DNA of 64,000 bases from CAYFQB01 sp964345225 (GTDB lineage: Bacteria > Nitrospirota > Thermodesulfovibrionia > Thermodesulfovibrionales > UBA6898), in contig CAYFQB010000053.1 in assembly GCA_964345225.1 (NCBI GenBank), positions 1 to 64,000 on the forward strand, read 5' to 3'. This document shows, one piece after another, positions 33,082 through 40,611 of this stretch. Each line of letters starts with the position of its first letter. Within the stretch, counting starts at the first letter, position 1. Both the position numbers and the translations under genes were made by a program. Under the pieces are notes generated by a model, which did not search any database, had not been told where the DNA came from, and saw only the letters and a program-made list of their open reading frames with translations.

Positions 33082-33135
33082 GGGGTAAACCCCGTTAGTA
33101 GATAATTACAACTATTTTAAAACGGGGTAAACCCC
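33082..33135. repeat. Small inverted-repeat element (GTAAACCCCGTTAG ends)
   Basis: GGGGTAAACCCCGTTAG at left and AACGGGGTAAACCCC at right pair as inverted arms around a 20-nt AT-rich centre. It directly follows the HD-GYP gene, where it could act as a transcript-end hairpin. Same family as 11744 and 39191. Confidence 0.75.
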
Positions 33136-33204
33136 ATATTCGCAGAAAAGAATTTATTTTATCCGCGCTCCAAGCCCCGAAATACCTCTGATCTCTTACG
33201 ATGC

Positions 33205-33262
33205 AAGCCTACCTGACAGCCCGCTTCGCCGAGAATCGAGGCGAGCAGACAGGCAGCAGGGC
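33205..33262. repeat. GC-rich repeat (CGCTTCGCCGAGAATCGAGGCGAG)
   Basis: The patch AAGCCTACCTGACAG, CCCGCTTCGCCGAGAATCG and GACAGGCAGCAGGGC resembles, partly in reverse, the GC-rich stretch near 16800-16855. It stands out against AT-rich surroundings. No RNA function is recognised. Confidence 0.5.
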
Positions 33263-33356
33263 TTTCTAACGGAATAAACCAGACAACTATTTCGAAGTAT
33301 TGCTTTAATAAATAAAAATTAATTATAATAATTAATATTAATTCAGGAGGATATAA

Positions 33357-33557
33357 GTGAAAGCTGGCATTCATCCACAATATAAAGAAGCAACTGTTGT
33401 CTGTGCATGTGGTGAAACATTCACCACAAAGTCTACATCTCCCAAAATACACGTCGATATATGTTCTAAATGTCATCCATTCTTTACAGGCAAACAGAAG
33501 ATAGTTGACGCTGAAGGAAGAGTCGAAAAATTCAAGAAAAAATACTCTAAAAAGTAG
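33357..33557 (+). CDS. rpmE: 50S ribosomal protein L31 (zinc-binding form)
   Basis: L31 is a small large-subunit protein linking ribosomal subunits. The 66-residue protein begins MKAGIHPQYKEATV and has the zinc ligands of the C+ form (VCACGE and CSKCHPFFTGKQK). It starts with GTG after an AGGAGG site. A good Rho-independent terminator follows, so it is a single-gene unit, although it heads the conserved DUF1385-prfA-prmC neighbourhood. Confidence 0.97.
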   Translation: MKAGIHPQYKEATVVCACGETFTTKSTSPKIHVDICSKCHPFFTGKQKIVDAEGRVEKFKKKYSKK

Positions 33558-33579
33558 ATATACTTAAGGAAAAATAAAA

Positions 33580-33613
33580 AACAGGAAACAGACTAAAGTT
33601 TCCTGTTTTTTAT
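33580..33613 (+). terminator. Rho-independent terminator of rpmE
   Basis: AACAGGAAAC and GTTTCCTGTT form a stem with a short loop and a following TTTTTATT tract, 23 nt after the rpmE stop. Confidence 0.85.
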
Positions 33614-33637
33614 TGTATAAAAATAAATCTGATAAAA

Positions 33638-34528
33638 TTGAGGAATAGATTGAAAAATATAGGCGGACAGGCAGTTATTGAAGGTGTAATGATGAAGGCA
33701 CCAAAAAACTGGACCGTAGCTGTAAGAGACCAGAAAGGCGGCATTCATCTTAAAAAAGAGAGGCTCGCTGAGTTGCCCCGCTTTCTCAGATTTCCGGTTA
33801 TACGAGGGGTAATTGTTCTTTTCCAGGCGATTACAATCGGAATAAAGGCAATAGAGTTTTCAGCAAACAAGGCATATGCTGAAGGGGAAGAGAAAAGTCT
33901 GGAAAAATTTTCTATAGCAATTACGATCTCCGTTGCTATAATGCTCGGAATCGTCTTATTCATTCTTTTGCCGTTGGAATTAACAAAACTTATAGGTCTT
34001 GTCTTTAATAATATAGCAGAAAATTCTTTTTTATTTAATTTTACAGACGGCATAATCAGAGTTATCGTCTTTCTGCTTTATGTAATTCTTATAGGTACAT
34101 GGAAAGAAATGTCGAGGATATTCAAGTATCACGGTGCAGAACACAAGGTAATACATGCCTATGAAGAGGGCAGAGATTTAACAATCAATAATGTAAAAGA
34201 ATATAGTTCGCTTCACCCGCGCTGCGGTACGAGTTTTCTGATGATAGTCATGGTTTTAAGTATATTAATATTCTCATTTATTCCCCAGCACTGGTCGTTC
34301 TTTAACAAATTTCTTTCAAGAATAGTTCTCATACCTGCTATAGCAGGTCTTTCTTTTGAATTCCTGAAATTTTCTTCTCGACATAAAGACAATCCTGCAA
34401 TGAACCTTCTAATTCAGCCCGGATTACTATTACAACGCCTTACCACGAGAGAGCCTGAAGAAGCAGAGCTCGAAGTTGCACTCAGCGCCCTTGTGGAGGT
34501 ATTAAAATTAGAGGAAGAAAATGCTTGA
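33638..34528 (+). CDS. DUF1385 membrane protein
   Basis: Function is unknown, but the family is commonly encoded next to prfA and prmC, as here. Family hallmarks are IGGQAVIEGVMMKAP at the N-terminus, RGVIVLFQA, YHGAEHKVIHAYE and SLHPRCGTSF. It has about four transmembrane helices (around 85-115, 130-155, 195-215, 220-240). Start is TTG at 33638 or a second TTG 12 nt later; neither has a strong ribosome-binding site. The 3' end overlaps prfA by 8 nt. Confidence 0.92.
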   Translation: MRNRLKNIGGQAVIEGVMMKAPKNWTVAVRDQKGGIHLKKERLAELPRFLRFPVIRGVIVLFQAITIGIKAIEFSANKAYAEGEEKSLEKFSIAITISVAIMLGIVLFILLPLELTKLIGLVFNNIAENSFLFNFTDGIIRVIVFLLYVILIGTWKEMSRIFKYHGAEHKVIHAYEEGRDLTINNVKEYSSLHPRCGTSFLMIVMVLSILIFSFIPQHWSFFNKFLSRIVLIPAIAGLSFEFLKFSSRHKDNPAMNLLIQPGLLLQRLTTREPEEAELEVALSALVEVLKLEEENA

Positions 34529-35582
34529 TAAACTTCTTGAAATTGAGAACAAATATGAGGAAATCAGCAATATACTGGTTGAACCTAAAGTTCTCTCCTT
34601 ACCTTCAGAATTCCAGAAATACTCGAGAGAATATGCTGAGCTGCAACCAATTGTCGATAAGATAAAGGAATACAGAAAACTTCTTTCCGAGCTTGAAAGT
34701 ACTGAAGAACTGCTCAGAGGAAGCGACAATGAAATTAAAGAACTTGCACAGTCAGAACTCGATAAATTGAAGAAGAAAAAGCCCCTGCTCGAAAATGAGC
34801 TCAAGATAATGCTTCTCCCGGTCGACCCCCGGGATAAAAAAAGTGTTATTCTCGAAATCAGGGCAGGAACAGGAGGAGAGGAGGCTGCTCTTTTTGCTGC
34901 ATCCCTTTTCCGGATGTACTGCAAATATTCCGAGTCTAAGAGATGGAAAGTAGAGATAATAAATATGAATCCCACAGGTCTTGGCGGTATCAAGGAGGTT
35001 ATTGCTTCTGTCGAGGGGAAAAATGCATACAGCAAGCTCAAATACGAAAGCGGAGTCCACAGGGTTCAACGAGTTCCTACAACAGAGGCATCCGGAAGAA
35101 TTCATACATCTGCTGCAACAGTAGCAGTTCTTCCCGAAGCAGATGATGTAGATATCAAAATTGACGAAAAAGATCTGAGAATCGATACATTCTGTGCATC
35201 AGGACCGGGTGGCCAGGGAGTAAATACTACATATTCAGCTGTCAGGATAGTACATCATCCTACCGGCCTTATCGTCCAGTGCCAGGATGAACGTTCCCAG
35301 ATAAAAAACAAGGAAAAAGCCATGAAGGTTCTCCGTTCCCGGCTGTACGAGATTGAACTTGAAAAACAGGAAAAAGAGAGATCACTGGACAGGAAGTCAC
35401 AGGTCGGCTCTGGAGACAGGAGTGAGAGAATAAGGACATATAACTACCCTCAAAACCGTGTGACAGACCACCGTACAGGGTTATCACTATTTAAGCTTGA
35501 GCAGGTACTTGAAGGTCAGATCGATGAAATGATAGATAATCTTATAACCCATTATAACGCTGAACGTTTGAAAGAATTGTAA
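34521..35582 (+). CDS. prfA: Peptide chain release factor 1
   Basis: RF1 ends translation at UAA and UAG. The 353-residue protein carries the GGQ hydrolysis motif (SGPGGQGVN), which is the substrate of PrmC, and a PxT-type codon-recognition motif in RVPTTEASGRIHTSA. Domain 1 is a charged coiled helix pair. It is followed with no gap by prmC. Because RF1 does not read UGA, it does not compete at the proposed selenocysteine codon elsewhere in this window. Confidence 0.97.
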   Translation: MLDKLLEIENKYEEISNILVEPKVLSLPSEFQKYSREYAELQPIVDKIKEYRKLLSELESTEELLRGSDNEIKELAQSELDKLKKKKPLLENELKIMLLPVDPRDKKSVILEIRAGTGGEEAALFAASLFRMYCKYSESKRWKVEIINMNPTGLGGIKEVIASVEGKNAYSKLKYESGVHRVQRVPTTEASGRIHTSAATVAVLPEADDVDIKIDEKDLRIDTFCASGPGGQGVNTTYSAVRIVHHPTGLIVQCQDERSQIKNKEKAMKVLRSRLYEIELEKQEKERSLDRKSQVGSGDRSERIRTYNYPQNRVTDHRTGLSLFKLEQVLEGQIDEMIDNLITHYNAERLKEL

Positions 35583-36503
35583 TTGAGGCTTCTTGATATA
35601 TTAAAATCATCCACAGAACTTCTTAAGGAATCAGGCATTGATGAACCATCTCATGAAGCAGAAATTCTTATTCTGTATGCTGCAGGCACAGACAGGCTGA
35701 CAGCATATAGAGATAACCCGGAAATCAGGCATAATCTGGTATCCAAAATCAATAAACTTCTTGAGCGCAGGGCTAACGGAGAACCTGTCCAGTATATAGT
35801 CGGATATGTAAATTTTCTTAATGTCAAAATAAAGGTTGGCAGGGGTGTACTTATACCAAGACCAGAAACTGAACTCCTTGCACAGGAAGCGATAAATGAA
35901 TTAAGAATTCAGATTGCAGAACTTAAAACTAAAAAACCAGGATACAGAAGTCGAAAAGAATTCATCATCCAGAATCCAGCATCCAACATCAGCACATCAT
36001 TTCATGTTCTCGATCTCTGCACCGGTAGCGGATGTATCCCGCTTGCAATTGCCAGAGAGCTTCCAGATGTATATATATATGGCATCGATATTTCAAAAAC
36101 TGCAATCAGGTACGCAAAGACAAACGCTGATATTAACAGGATTAAGAATGTTACATTTATGAAAGGTTCATTATTTGAGCCTATCAAAGAACCTCTATCT
36201 TTTGACCTGATCATCTCTAATCCTCCGTACATAAAAACAGCCGATATGAATGAACTTCAGAGGGAGATTAAAGACTGGGAGCCTCTTGAGGCGCTGGACG
36301 GAGGTATTGACGGCCTTGATTATTACAGAAAAATCCTTGCAGGAGCCGGAAAATTCTTAAATAAGGAACGAGCTATAATGCTTGAACTGGGTTTCGGCCA
36401 GGCACAGGATGTTGCAGAAATTGCAATAAAAAACGGCTTCAGAAATATATCAATAAAAAAGGATTTCGCAGGAATAGACAGGATACTGAAGGCTGAAATA
36501 TAA
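35583..36503 (+). CDS. prmC: Release-factor glutamine methyltransferase, with heptad-repeat insertion
   Basis: PrmC methylates the Gln of the GGQ motif in release factors. It has an N-terminal helical domain, the PRPETELL segment, the SAM-binding DLCTGSGCIPLAIA motif and the catalytic SNPPY. Start is TTG, directly after the prfA stop. Between LLAQEAINEL and HVLDLCTGSGC lie about 30 extra residues encoded by 7-nt periodic DNA (35905-35995), where homologues have a short linker. The frame stays open through it. The gene is convergent with the cytochrome operon. Confidence 0.95.
   Translation: MRLLDILKSSTELLKESGIDEPSHEAEILILYAAGTDRLTAYRDNPEIRHNLVSKINKLLERRANGEPVQYIVGYVNFLNVKIKVGRGVLIPRPETELLAQEAINELRIQIAELKTKKPGYRSRKEFIIQNPASNISTSFHVLDLCTGSGCIPLAIARELPDVYIYGIDISKTAIRYAKTNADINRIKNVTFMKGSLFEPIKEPLSFDLIISNPPYIKTADMNELQREIKDWEPLEALDGGIDGLDYYRKILAGAGKFLNKERAIMLELGFGQAQDVAEIAIKNGFRNISIKKDFAGIDRILKAEI
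35905..35995. repeat. Heptad tract inside prmC (about 13 units)
   Basis: In blocks of seven the DNA reads GAATTCA, GATTGCA, GAACTTA and so on to TCCAGAA, TCCAGCA, TCCAACA, with A in the seventh position in 11 of 13 units. It encodes the linker between the two PrmC domains. Confidence 0.8.
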
Positions 36504-36521
36504 TTAGCCTTTCTGACCCAG

Positions 36522-37355
36522 CTACTTTAAGTCCTGACCGGGATTCTTTGACAGGGTATACATAACAACTCCTATACATATAAAGACAAACATCAGAAAG
36601 GCAGAAAAGTTTTTTCTGAATTTAAGTTCATAATTGATTTCCTTTATCTGTTTATCCAGTTTATCCAGCCTTATTATGAATTTGTTGGCATTCTGCTTAA
36701 CCAGAGATATATCAACTGAATGAAATAATATGCGGAAATCGGCATGGATGCTGAAAAGATTTTTGTCAAGCCTTTCAGTGAAAACACCGGCACGCTTTAA
36801 CTTGCTTATATCTTCTCCAATGCTTTTTATCTTTTCTTCCGAAAGGGAAAGAGCCTGTTTCATATCTTTAGCCCTTTCGTAGGAATGGCATCGAGTGCAA
36901 AGATCCTCATTTATAATATCTATATCAGCCTTCCTTATATCGTGCGAACCATGACAAATTACACAATTCGGTCCTACTCCATAAAATTTTAATGCCCTTC
37001 CATGAATACCTTTGAGATAATTATTCAAGATCCCGATATGACACTTCCCGCAAAACTCAGGTACATTTTTATATTTCGGCTTTCCTACAAAACCTCTCTC
37101 AGGTAACATTGACATCATAGCATCCTTCGGATCACCCCCATGGCAGTCATGACAGGACACGTCATTCCGATAGTGCCAGCTTTTCTTCCATTTCGCCGGT
37201 ATGGAACGAAGCCGAGGTTCCATCATTTCCGAGTCATGGCAGCCAATACATACGGATACATCAGACATTATATATTCTGATCTCAATACATCCACCCATA
37301 CATATATAAAAAACAGGATAACCATGATGATTAAAACTATAAAAATATTCCTCAC
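36522..37355 (-). CDS. Membrane-anchored pentahaem cytochrome c of the Rieske/cyt b complex
   Basis: Five CxxCH sites (CIGCH, CHDCH, CGKCH, CVICH, CTRCH) follow an N-terminal membrane helix. A charged helical region of about 90 residues and a second helix near the C-terminus (FSAFLMFVFICIGVV) complete it. It is probably the electron-accepting cytochrome of the bc-type complex encoded upstream, replacing the usual cytochrome c1 or f. A GTG at 37355 overlaps the cyt b stop (GTGA); a TTG at 37388 would extend it by 11 residues. Neither start has a clear ribosome-binding site, which fits translational coupling. Confidence 0.88.
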   Translation of the reverse strand: MRNIFIVLIIMVILFFIYVWVDVLRSEYIMSDVSVCIGCHDSEMMEPRLRSIPAKWKKSWHYRNDVSCHDCHGGDPKDAMMSMLPERGFVGKPKYKNVPEFCGKCHIGILNNYLKGIHGRALKFYGVGPNCVICHGSHDIRKADIDIINEDLCTRCHSYERAKDMKQALSLSEEKIKSIGEDISKLKRAGVFTERLDKNLFSIHADFRILFHSVDISLVKQNANKFIIRLDKLDKQIKEINYELKFRKNFSAFLMFVFICIGVVMYTLSKNPGQDLK

Positions 37356-38446
37356 GAGTACATACCCCAAACTGTAAATGATATCCAAAAGAACAGAGAT
37401 AAAATAAATAACGTTAAAAGAAAGGGCCTTCTCAGAATATTTTCTTCTTCCTTCTTATCAAAAAAAGGCCAGAAGAGAAATATAGCTGTAATAACAATCT
37501 GGATTCCGACTCCCAATAATTTATTAGGTATTATCTTGAGCATCTGGTATGGAGCCAGGAAATACCACTCAGGTTTTATATGAGCAGGAGTCTTAAAAGG
37601 ATCTGCAGGAATATTAGCTTCTTCAGGCAAAAAAAGTGTTGGCAAAAACCCTATTATCAGAAACATTAATGCAAAATATAAAGCAACCATGAACATCTCT
37701 TTCAGAATAAAGTATGGATAAAAAGGGTATCCGTTATCATGGCTGTCGTGCCTGAATACAGTCCATTGACTTTTCTCTTTACCTGGTTCACCGAATGGCG
37801 GACTTGATATGCCTATCCGTCTAACCAGGAAAATATGAACACCTATAAAGATTATAAGAAGAAGAGGCAGAAAGGTTACGTGCAGTGCAAAAAACCTGTT
37901 AAGTGTAATACCTGTGACATTTTCTCCACCCCTTAGTATTCCTGCTATATAGTTTCCGGCATACGGAAAGGCAGTCGGTATGGTGGTAACAATGGTTGTG
38001 GCCCAGAAGCTCAACTGGCTCCATGGCAGAAGGTATCCGCTGAGACAGAACATAAGTGTTATGAGTAGCATGAAGCCTCCTGCTACCCAGGTCAACTCCC
38101 TTGGTTTCTTATAGCTTCCCATGAAAAATACTGTAAGCATATGGAGAAGCACAACTATAACTAGCAAGTTGCTTCCTACAACGTGCATCATCCTGAACAA
38201 CCAGCCAAAGGGCACCTTCTCCATGATGTCCTGGACACTTAAGAAAGCATGATCTGAATGAGGAATATAATAGATAAGCAGAAAGAATCCTGTAACGACC
38301 TGTAATATAAATGCAACAAGTGCAACAAACCCAAGTGTATAAAATATATTGATATTCCTTGGTATCCTGTATTCCTTCAACTGTGTTCTTACTATTTCTT
38401 CAAGTCCGATCCTTATTTCAAGCCAGTTTTTAATCCTGCCGAGCAT
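37352..38446 (-). CDS. Cytochrome b of a Rieske-type quinol:cytochrome c oxidoreductase
   Basis: This membrane subunit holds the two b haems and quinone sites. In 364 residues it joins the four-helix b6-like part, with His pairs in RMMHVVGSNLLVIVVLLHM and ALHVTFLPLLLIIFIGVHIF, to a C-terminal part with the PEWYFLAPYQ Qo-site motif. About eight helices are expected. It follows the Rieske gene by 4 nt and overlaps the pentahaem gene. It would oxidise menaquinol made through the MqnE/MqnC route. Confidence 0.94.
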   Translation of the reverse strand: MLGRIKNWLEIRIGLEEIVRTQLKEYRIPRNINIFYTLGFVALVAFILQVVTGFFLLIYYIPHSDHAFLSVQDIMEKVPFGWLFRMMHVVGSNLLVIVVLLHMLTVFFMGSYKKPRELTWVAGGFMLLITLMFCLSGYLLPWSQLSFWATTIVTTIPTAFPYAGNYIAGILRGGENVTGITLNRFFALHVTFLPLLLIIFIGVHIFLVRRIGISSPPFGEPGKEKSQWTVFRHDSHDNGYPFYPYFILKEMFMVALYFALMFLIIGFLPTLFLPEEANIPADPFKTPAHIKPEWYFLAPYQMLKIIPNKLLGVGIQIVITAIFLFWPFFDKKEEENILRRPFLLTLFILSLFFWISFTVWGMYS

Positions 38447-38450
38447 ATTC

Positions 38451-38861
38451 TCACCCTATTAAAATATTCTCCCCTTTTAGTTCCAGGGGAAATCTCTGCA
38501 GTGGTCTCGGGGGAGGACCTGAAATAACATTTCCTTCCATGTTAAACGTCCCTGCGTGACACGGACAGAGCAATATATTTTTTCCCCTGTCATATTCAAC
38601 AAGACATCCAAGATGTGTGCAGACTCTCGAAAGGGCTATATAACCCTTTTTAGGCCGGTTTATTATAATTACCGGTTTATTATTAAATACAATATCTTTT
38701 GCCTCTCCTATAGGTATTTCACTCTTTTTGATCTCAAATTTTATTTTTGCTGATTTAATTGCTGCAGGCTCAAGGAACCTCAACATGGGATAGCCAAAAG
38801 AAACCGCAGCAGTCGAACTGAGCAGAGCTAGGACTGATTTTAAAAACGTACGCCTCCGCAT
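38451..38861 (-). CDS. Rieske iron-sulfur protein
   Basis: The subunit that carries the [2Fe-2S] cluster of the bc-type complex. Ligands are in CTHLGC and CPCHAG, with the extra cysteines that form the stabilising disulfide. The N-terminus MRRRTFLKS is a twin-arginine signal followed by a membrane helix, so it is folded before export and stays anchored. At 136 residues it is compact. It is the first gene of the three-gene operon with cyt b and the pentahaem protein. Confidence 0.95.
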   Translation of the reverse strand: MRRRTFLKSVLALLSSTAAVSFGYPMLRFLEPAAIKSAKIKFEIKKSEIPIGEAKDIVFNNKPVIIINRPKKGYIALSRVCTHLGCLVEYDRGKNILLCPCHAGTFNMEGNVISGPPPRPLQRFPLELKGENILIG

Positions 38862-38866
38862 TTATT

Positions 38867-39025
38867 TCAGTCCTCACACCTGCATGGATAGTAGGTCAAA
38901 AGCAATGTCTTCAATTTATTAATAACTTCTTCCTTCGTACCGGCTTTTACCCTGTAGCCCGGCAGCTCATTGCATTCAGCAATCCAGTCTCCATTGTCGT
39001 TTTGATATATTACGAACTCTCTCAT
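38867..39025 (-). CDS. Small HicB-like protein (52 aa), no partner toxin
   Basis: A short reading frame, MREFVIYQNDNGDWIAECNE onward, with a following LPGYRVKAGTKEEVINKLK segment. This resembles the partial RNase-H-fold HicB/DUF1902 pattern (strand, D-G-W-A-E-C-x-E-L-P-G, then a helix). AAAGGG lies 5 nt before the ATG. It ends CRCED. It lacks the DNA-binding half of true HicB antitoxins, and no HicA toxin is beside it. It lies 5 nt before the Rieske start on the same strand, so it may be the first gene of that operon. Confidence 0.7.
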   Translation of the reverse strand: MREFVIYQNDNGDWIAECNELPGYRVKAGTKEEVINKLKTLLLTYYPCRCED

Positions 39026-39190
39026 AACCCTTTCTCTTTTTTGATAAACCAGAGCTAATGGTAAAAGGCAACTTTCATATCAAGCTGGCAAGTCCAGATT
39101 AGCCTTTATATTACCCTATTATTTAAATATAGCACATCCTGATCATCCGTTTAATTACTTCACTTTTATTTTTAAATATCGTTAAAATAT

Positions 39191-39239
39191 GTAAACCCCG
39201 TTAGAAGAAAATAACAACAATTTCTAAACGGTGTAAAAT
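39191..39239. repeat. Small inverted-repeat element (GTAAACCCCGTTAGAA ends)
   Basis: GTAAACCCCGTTAGAAG and TTTCTAAACGGTGTAAAAT are inverted arms about 49 nt across. It lies in the murA leader, between divergent transcription units. Same family as 11744 and 33082. Confidence 0.75.
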
Positions 39240-39257
39240 CTTTTTTTCGGAGCTTTT

Positions 39258-40511
39258 TTGGACATACTTAAAATCAAGGGCGGTAAACGCCTAAAAGGAA
39301 CCGTACAGATAAGCGGTGCAAAAAATGCAGCCCTTCCCATAATGGCAGCTACAATACTCGCCCCAGGAGAACACTCTATATACAGAGTCCCCCATCTGAG
39401 GGATGTTATGACAATGGGAAGACTTCTCGCTGATCTCGGTTCTGGATTCCATTTAGAGAAAAACCGGGTAATGCTCGACTGTACAAACATTAGAAATTAC
39501 AAAGCACCCTATGAACTTGTCAATACAATGCGTGCATCAGTGCTTGCACTTGGTCCGCTCGTAGCTCGATTAGGAAAGGCAAAGGTATCCCTGCCCGGAG
39601 GTTGCGCAATAGGAGCAAGGCCGATAAATCTTCATATAATGGGGCTTCAGAAAATGGGGGTATCTATTGTTCTTGAATCAGGATATATAATTGCTAAAGC
39701 TAAAAGGCTCAAAGGTGCATCTATATATCTTGATATACCTACTGTTACAGGAACAGGAAACATTATGATGGCAGCAACACTCGCTGAAGGTAAAACCCTT
39801 ATCGAAAATGCTGCGAGAGAACCTGAGGTCGTTGATCTCGCCAACGCCCTCATTTCTATGGGTGCTAAAATAAATGGAGCTGGAGAAAGCATAATTGAGA
39901 TAGAAGGAGTCAGATCATTAAAGCCTTTAACTCATACTATAATTCCTGACCGGATTGAAACAGGCACCTTTATGACTATTGCAGGTATAACAGGTGGAGA
40001 CGTTACAATTAAAAAATGCTGTCCTGATCATCTAGATGCCCCGATTAATAAATTGAAAGATACTGGTATAAGATTCAAGCCCGTTAGCAACGGGTTTAGG
40101 ATTATAAGTCCTTCAAAGCTAAAATCAGTGAGCATAAAGACCATGCCTTATCCGGGCTTTCCAACCGATATGCAAGCCCAGTTAATGGCGCTTATGTGTA
40201 TAGCTGACGGAACCAGCGTGATTACTGAAAAGATATTCGAAAACAGATTTATGCATGTTGCAGAGCTTAGAAGAATGGGTGCTGATATAACAATCGAAGG
40301 AGGAACCGCAACAGTAAGAGGCATTAAAAAGCTTAAGGGTGCCCCTCTTACCGCAACTGACCTCAGGGCAAGCGCATCACTCATAGTTGCGGCACTTGCC
40401 GCTGAAGGAGTAACAACAATAAGAAGAATATATCATCTCGACCGCGGGTACGAAAGGATAGAAGAAAAGCTCCAGAAACTAGGAGCTGATATAAGAAGGG
40501 AGAAGCAGTAG
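39258..40511 (+). CDS. murA: UDP-N-acetylglucosamine 1-carboxyvinyltransferase
   Basis: MurA catalyses the first committed step of peptidoglycan synthesis, adding enolpyruvate to UDP-GlcNAc. The 417-residue protein has ISGAKNAALPIMAA at the start, the catalytic Cys in LPGGCAIGARP (so fosfomycin-sensitive type), and DRIETGTFM and YPGFPTDMQAQ. The start is TTG with CGGAG upstream. A strong terminator hairpin follows the stop. Close linkage to prfA/prmC is a common order, here interrupted by the cytochrome operon. Confidence 0.97.
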   Translation: MDILKIKGGKRLKGTVQISGAKNAALPIMAATILAPGEHSIYRVPHLRDVMTMGRLLADLGSGFHLEKNRVMLDCTNIRNYKAPYELVNTMRASVLALGPLVARLGKAKVSLPGGCAIGARPINLHIMGLQKMGVSIVLESGYIIAKAKRLKGASIYLDIPTVTGTGNIMMAATLAEGKTLIENAAREPEVVDLANALISMGAKINGAGESIIEIEGVRSLKPLTHTIIPDRIETGTFMTIAGITGGDVTIKKCCPDHLDAPINKLKDTGIRFKPVSNGFRIISPSKLKSVSIKTMPYPGFPTDMQAQLMALMCIADGTSVITEKIFENRFMHVAELRRMGADITIEGGTATVRGIKKLKGAPLTATDLRASASLIVAALAAEGVTTIRRIYHLDRGYERIEEKLQKLGADIRREKQ

Positions 40512-40541
40512 AAAACCCCCGGAAAAGACGGGGATTTTCTA
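40509..40541 (+). terminator. Terminator hairpin after murA
   Basis: TAGAAAACCCCCG and CGGGGATTTTCTA pair over 13 bp with one mismatch around a 7-nt loop, beginning at the murA stop codon. T-rich sequence is in the stem more than after it, so strength is uncertain. Confidence 0.6.
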
Positions 40542-40547
40542 CGAGGT

Positions 40548-40574
40548 AAAATGGTTCCGAAGGGGGGACTCGAA
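40548..40574. repeat. att-like direct repeat of the tRNA-Leu 3' end
   Basis: 27 nt beginning AAAATGGTTCCGAAGGGGGG match 42036-42062 (the tRNA-Leu 3' end and flank) at 25 positions. The two copies are in direct orientation and enclose the integrase gene, as expected for attL/attR of a tRNA-targeting element. Confidence 0.75.
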
Positions 40575-40611
40575 ACACACTTCATAGCTTGGAATTTACT
40601 GATTTATAAGA

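Noticed and set aside
33140..33300. Possible structured RNA or tRNA in the GC-rich patch before rpmE
   Set aside because: No cloverleaf or known RNA consensus could be drawn; the patch matches a dispersed GC-rich repeat near 16.8 kb.
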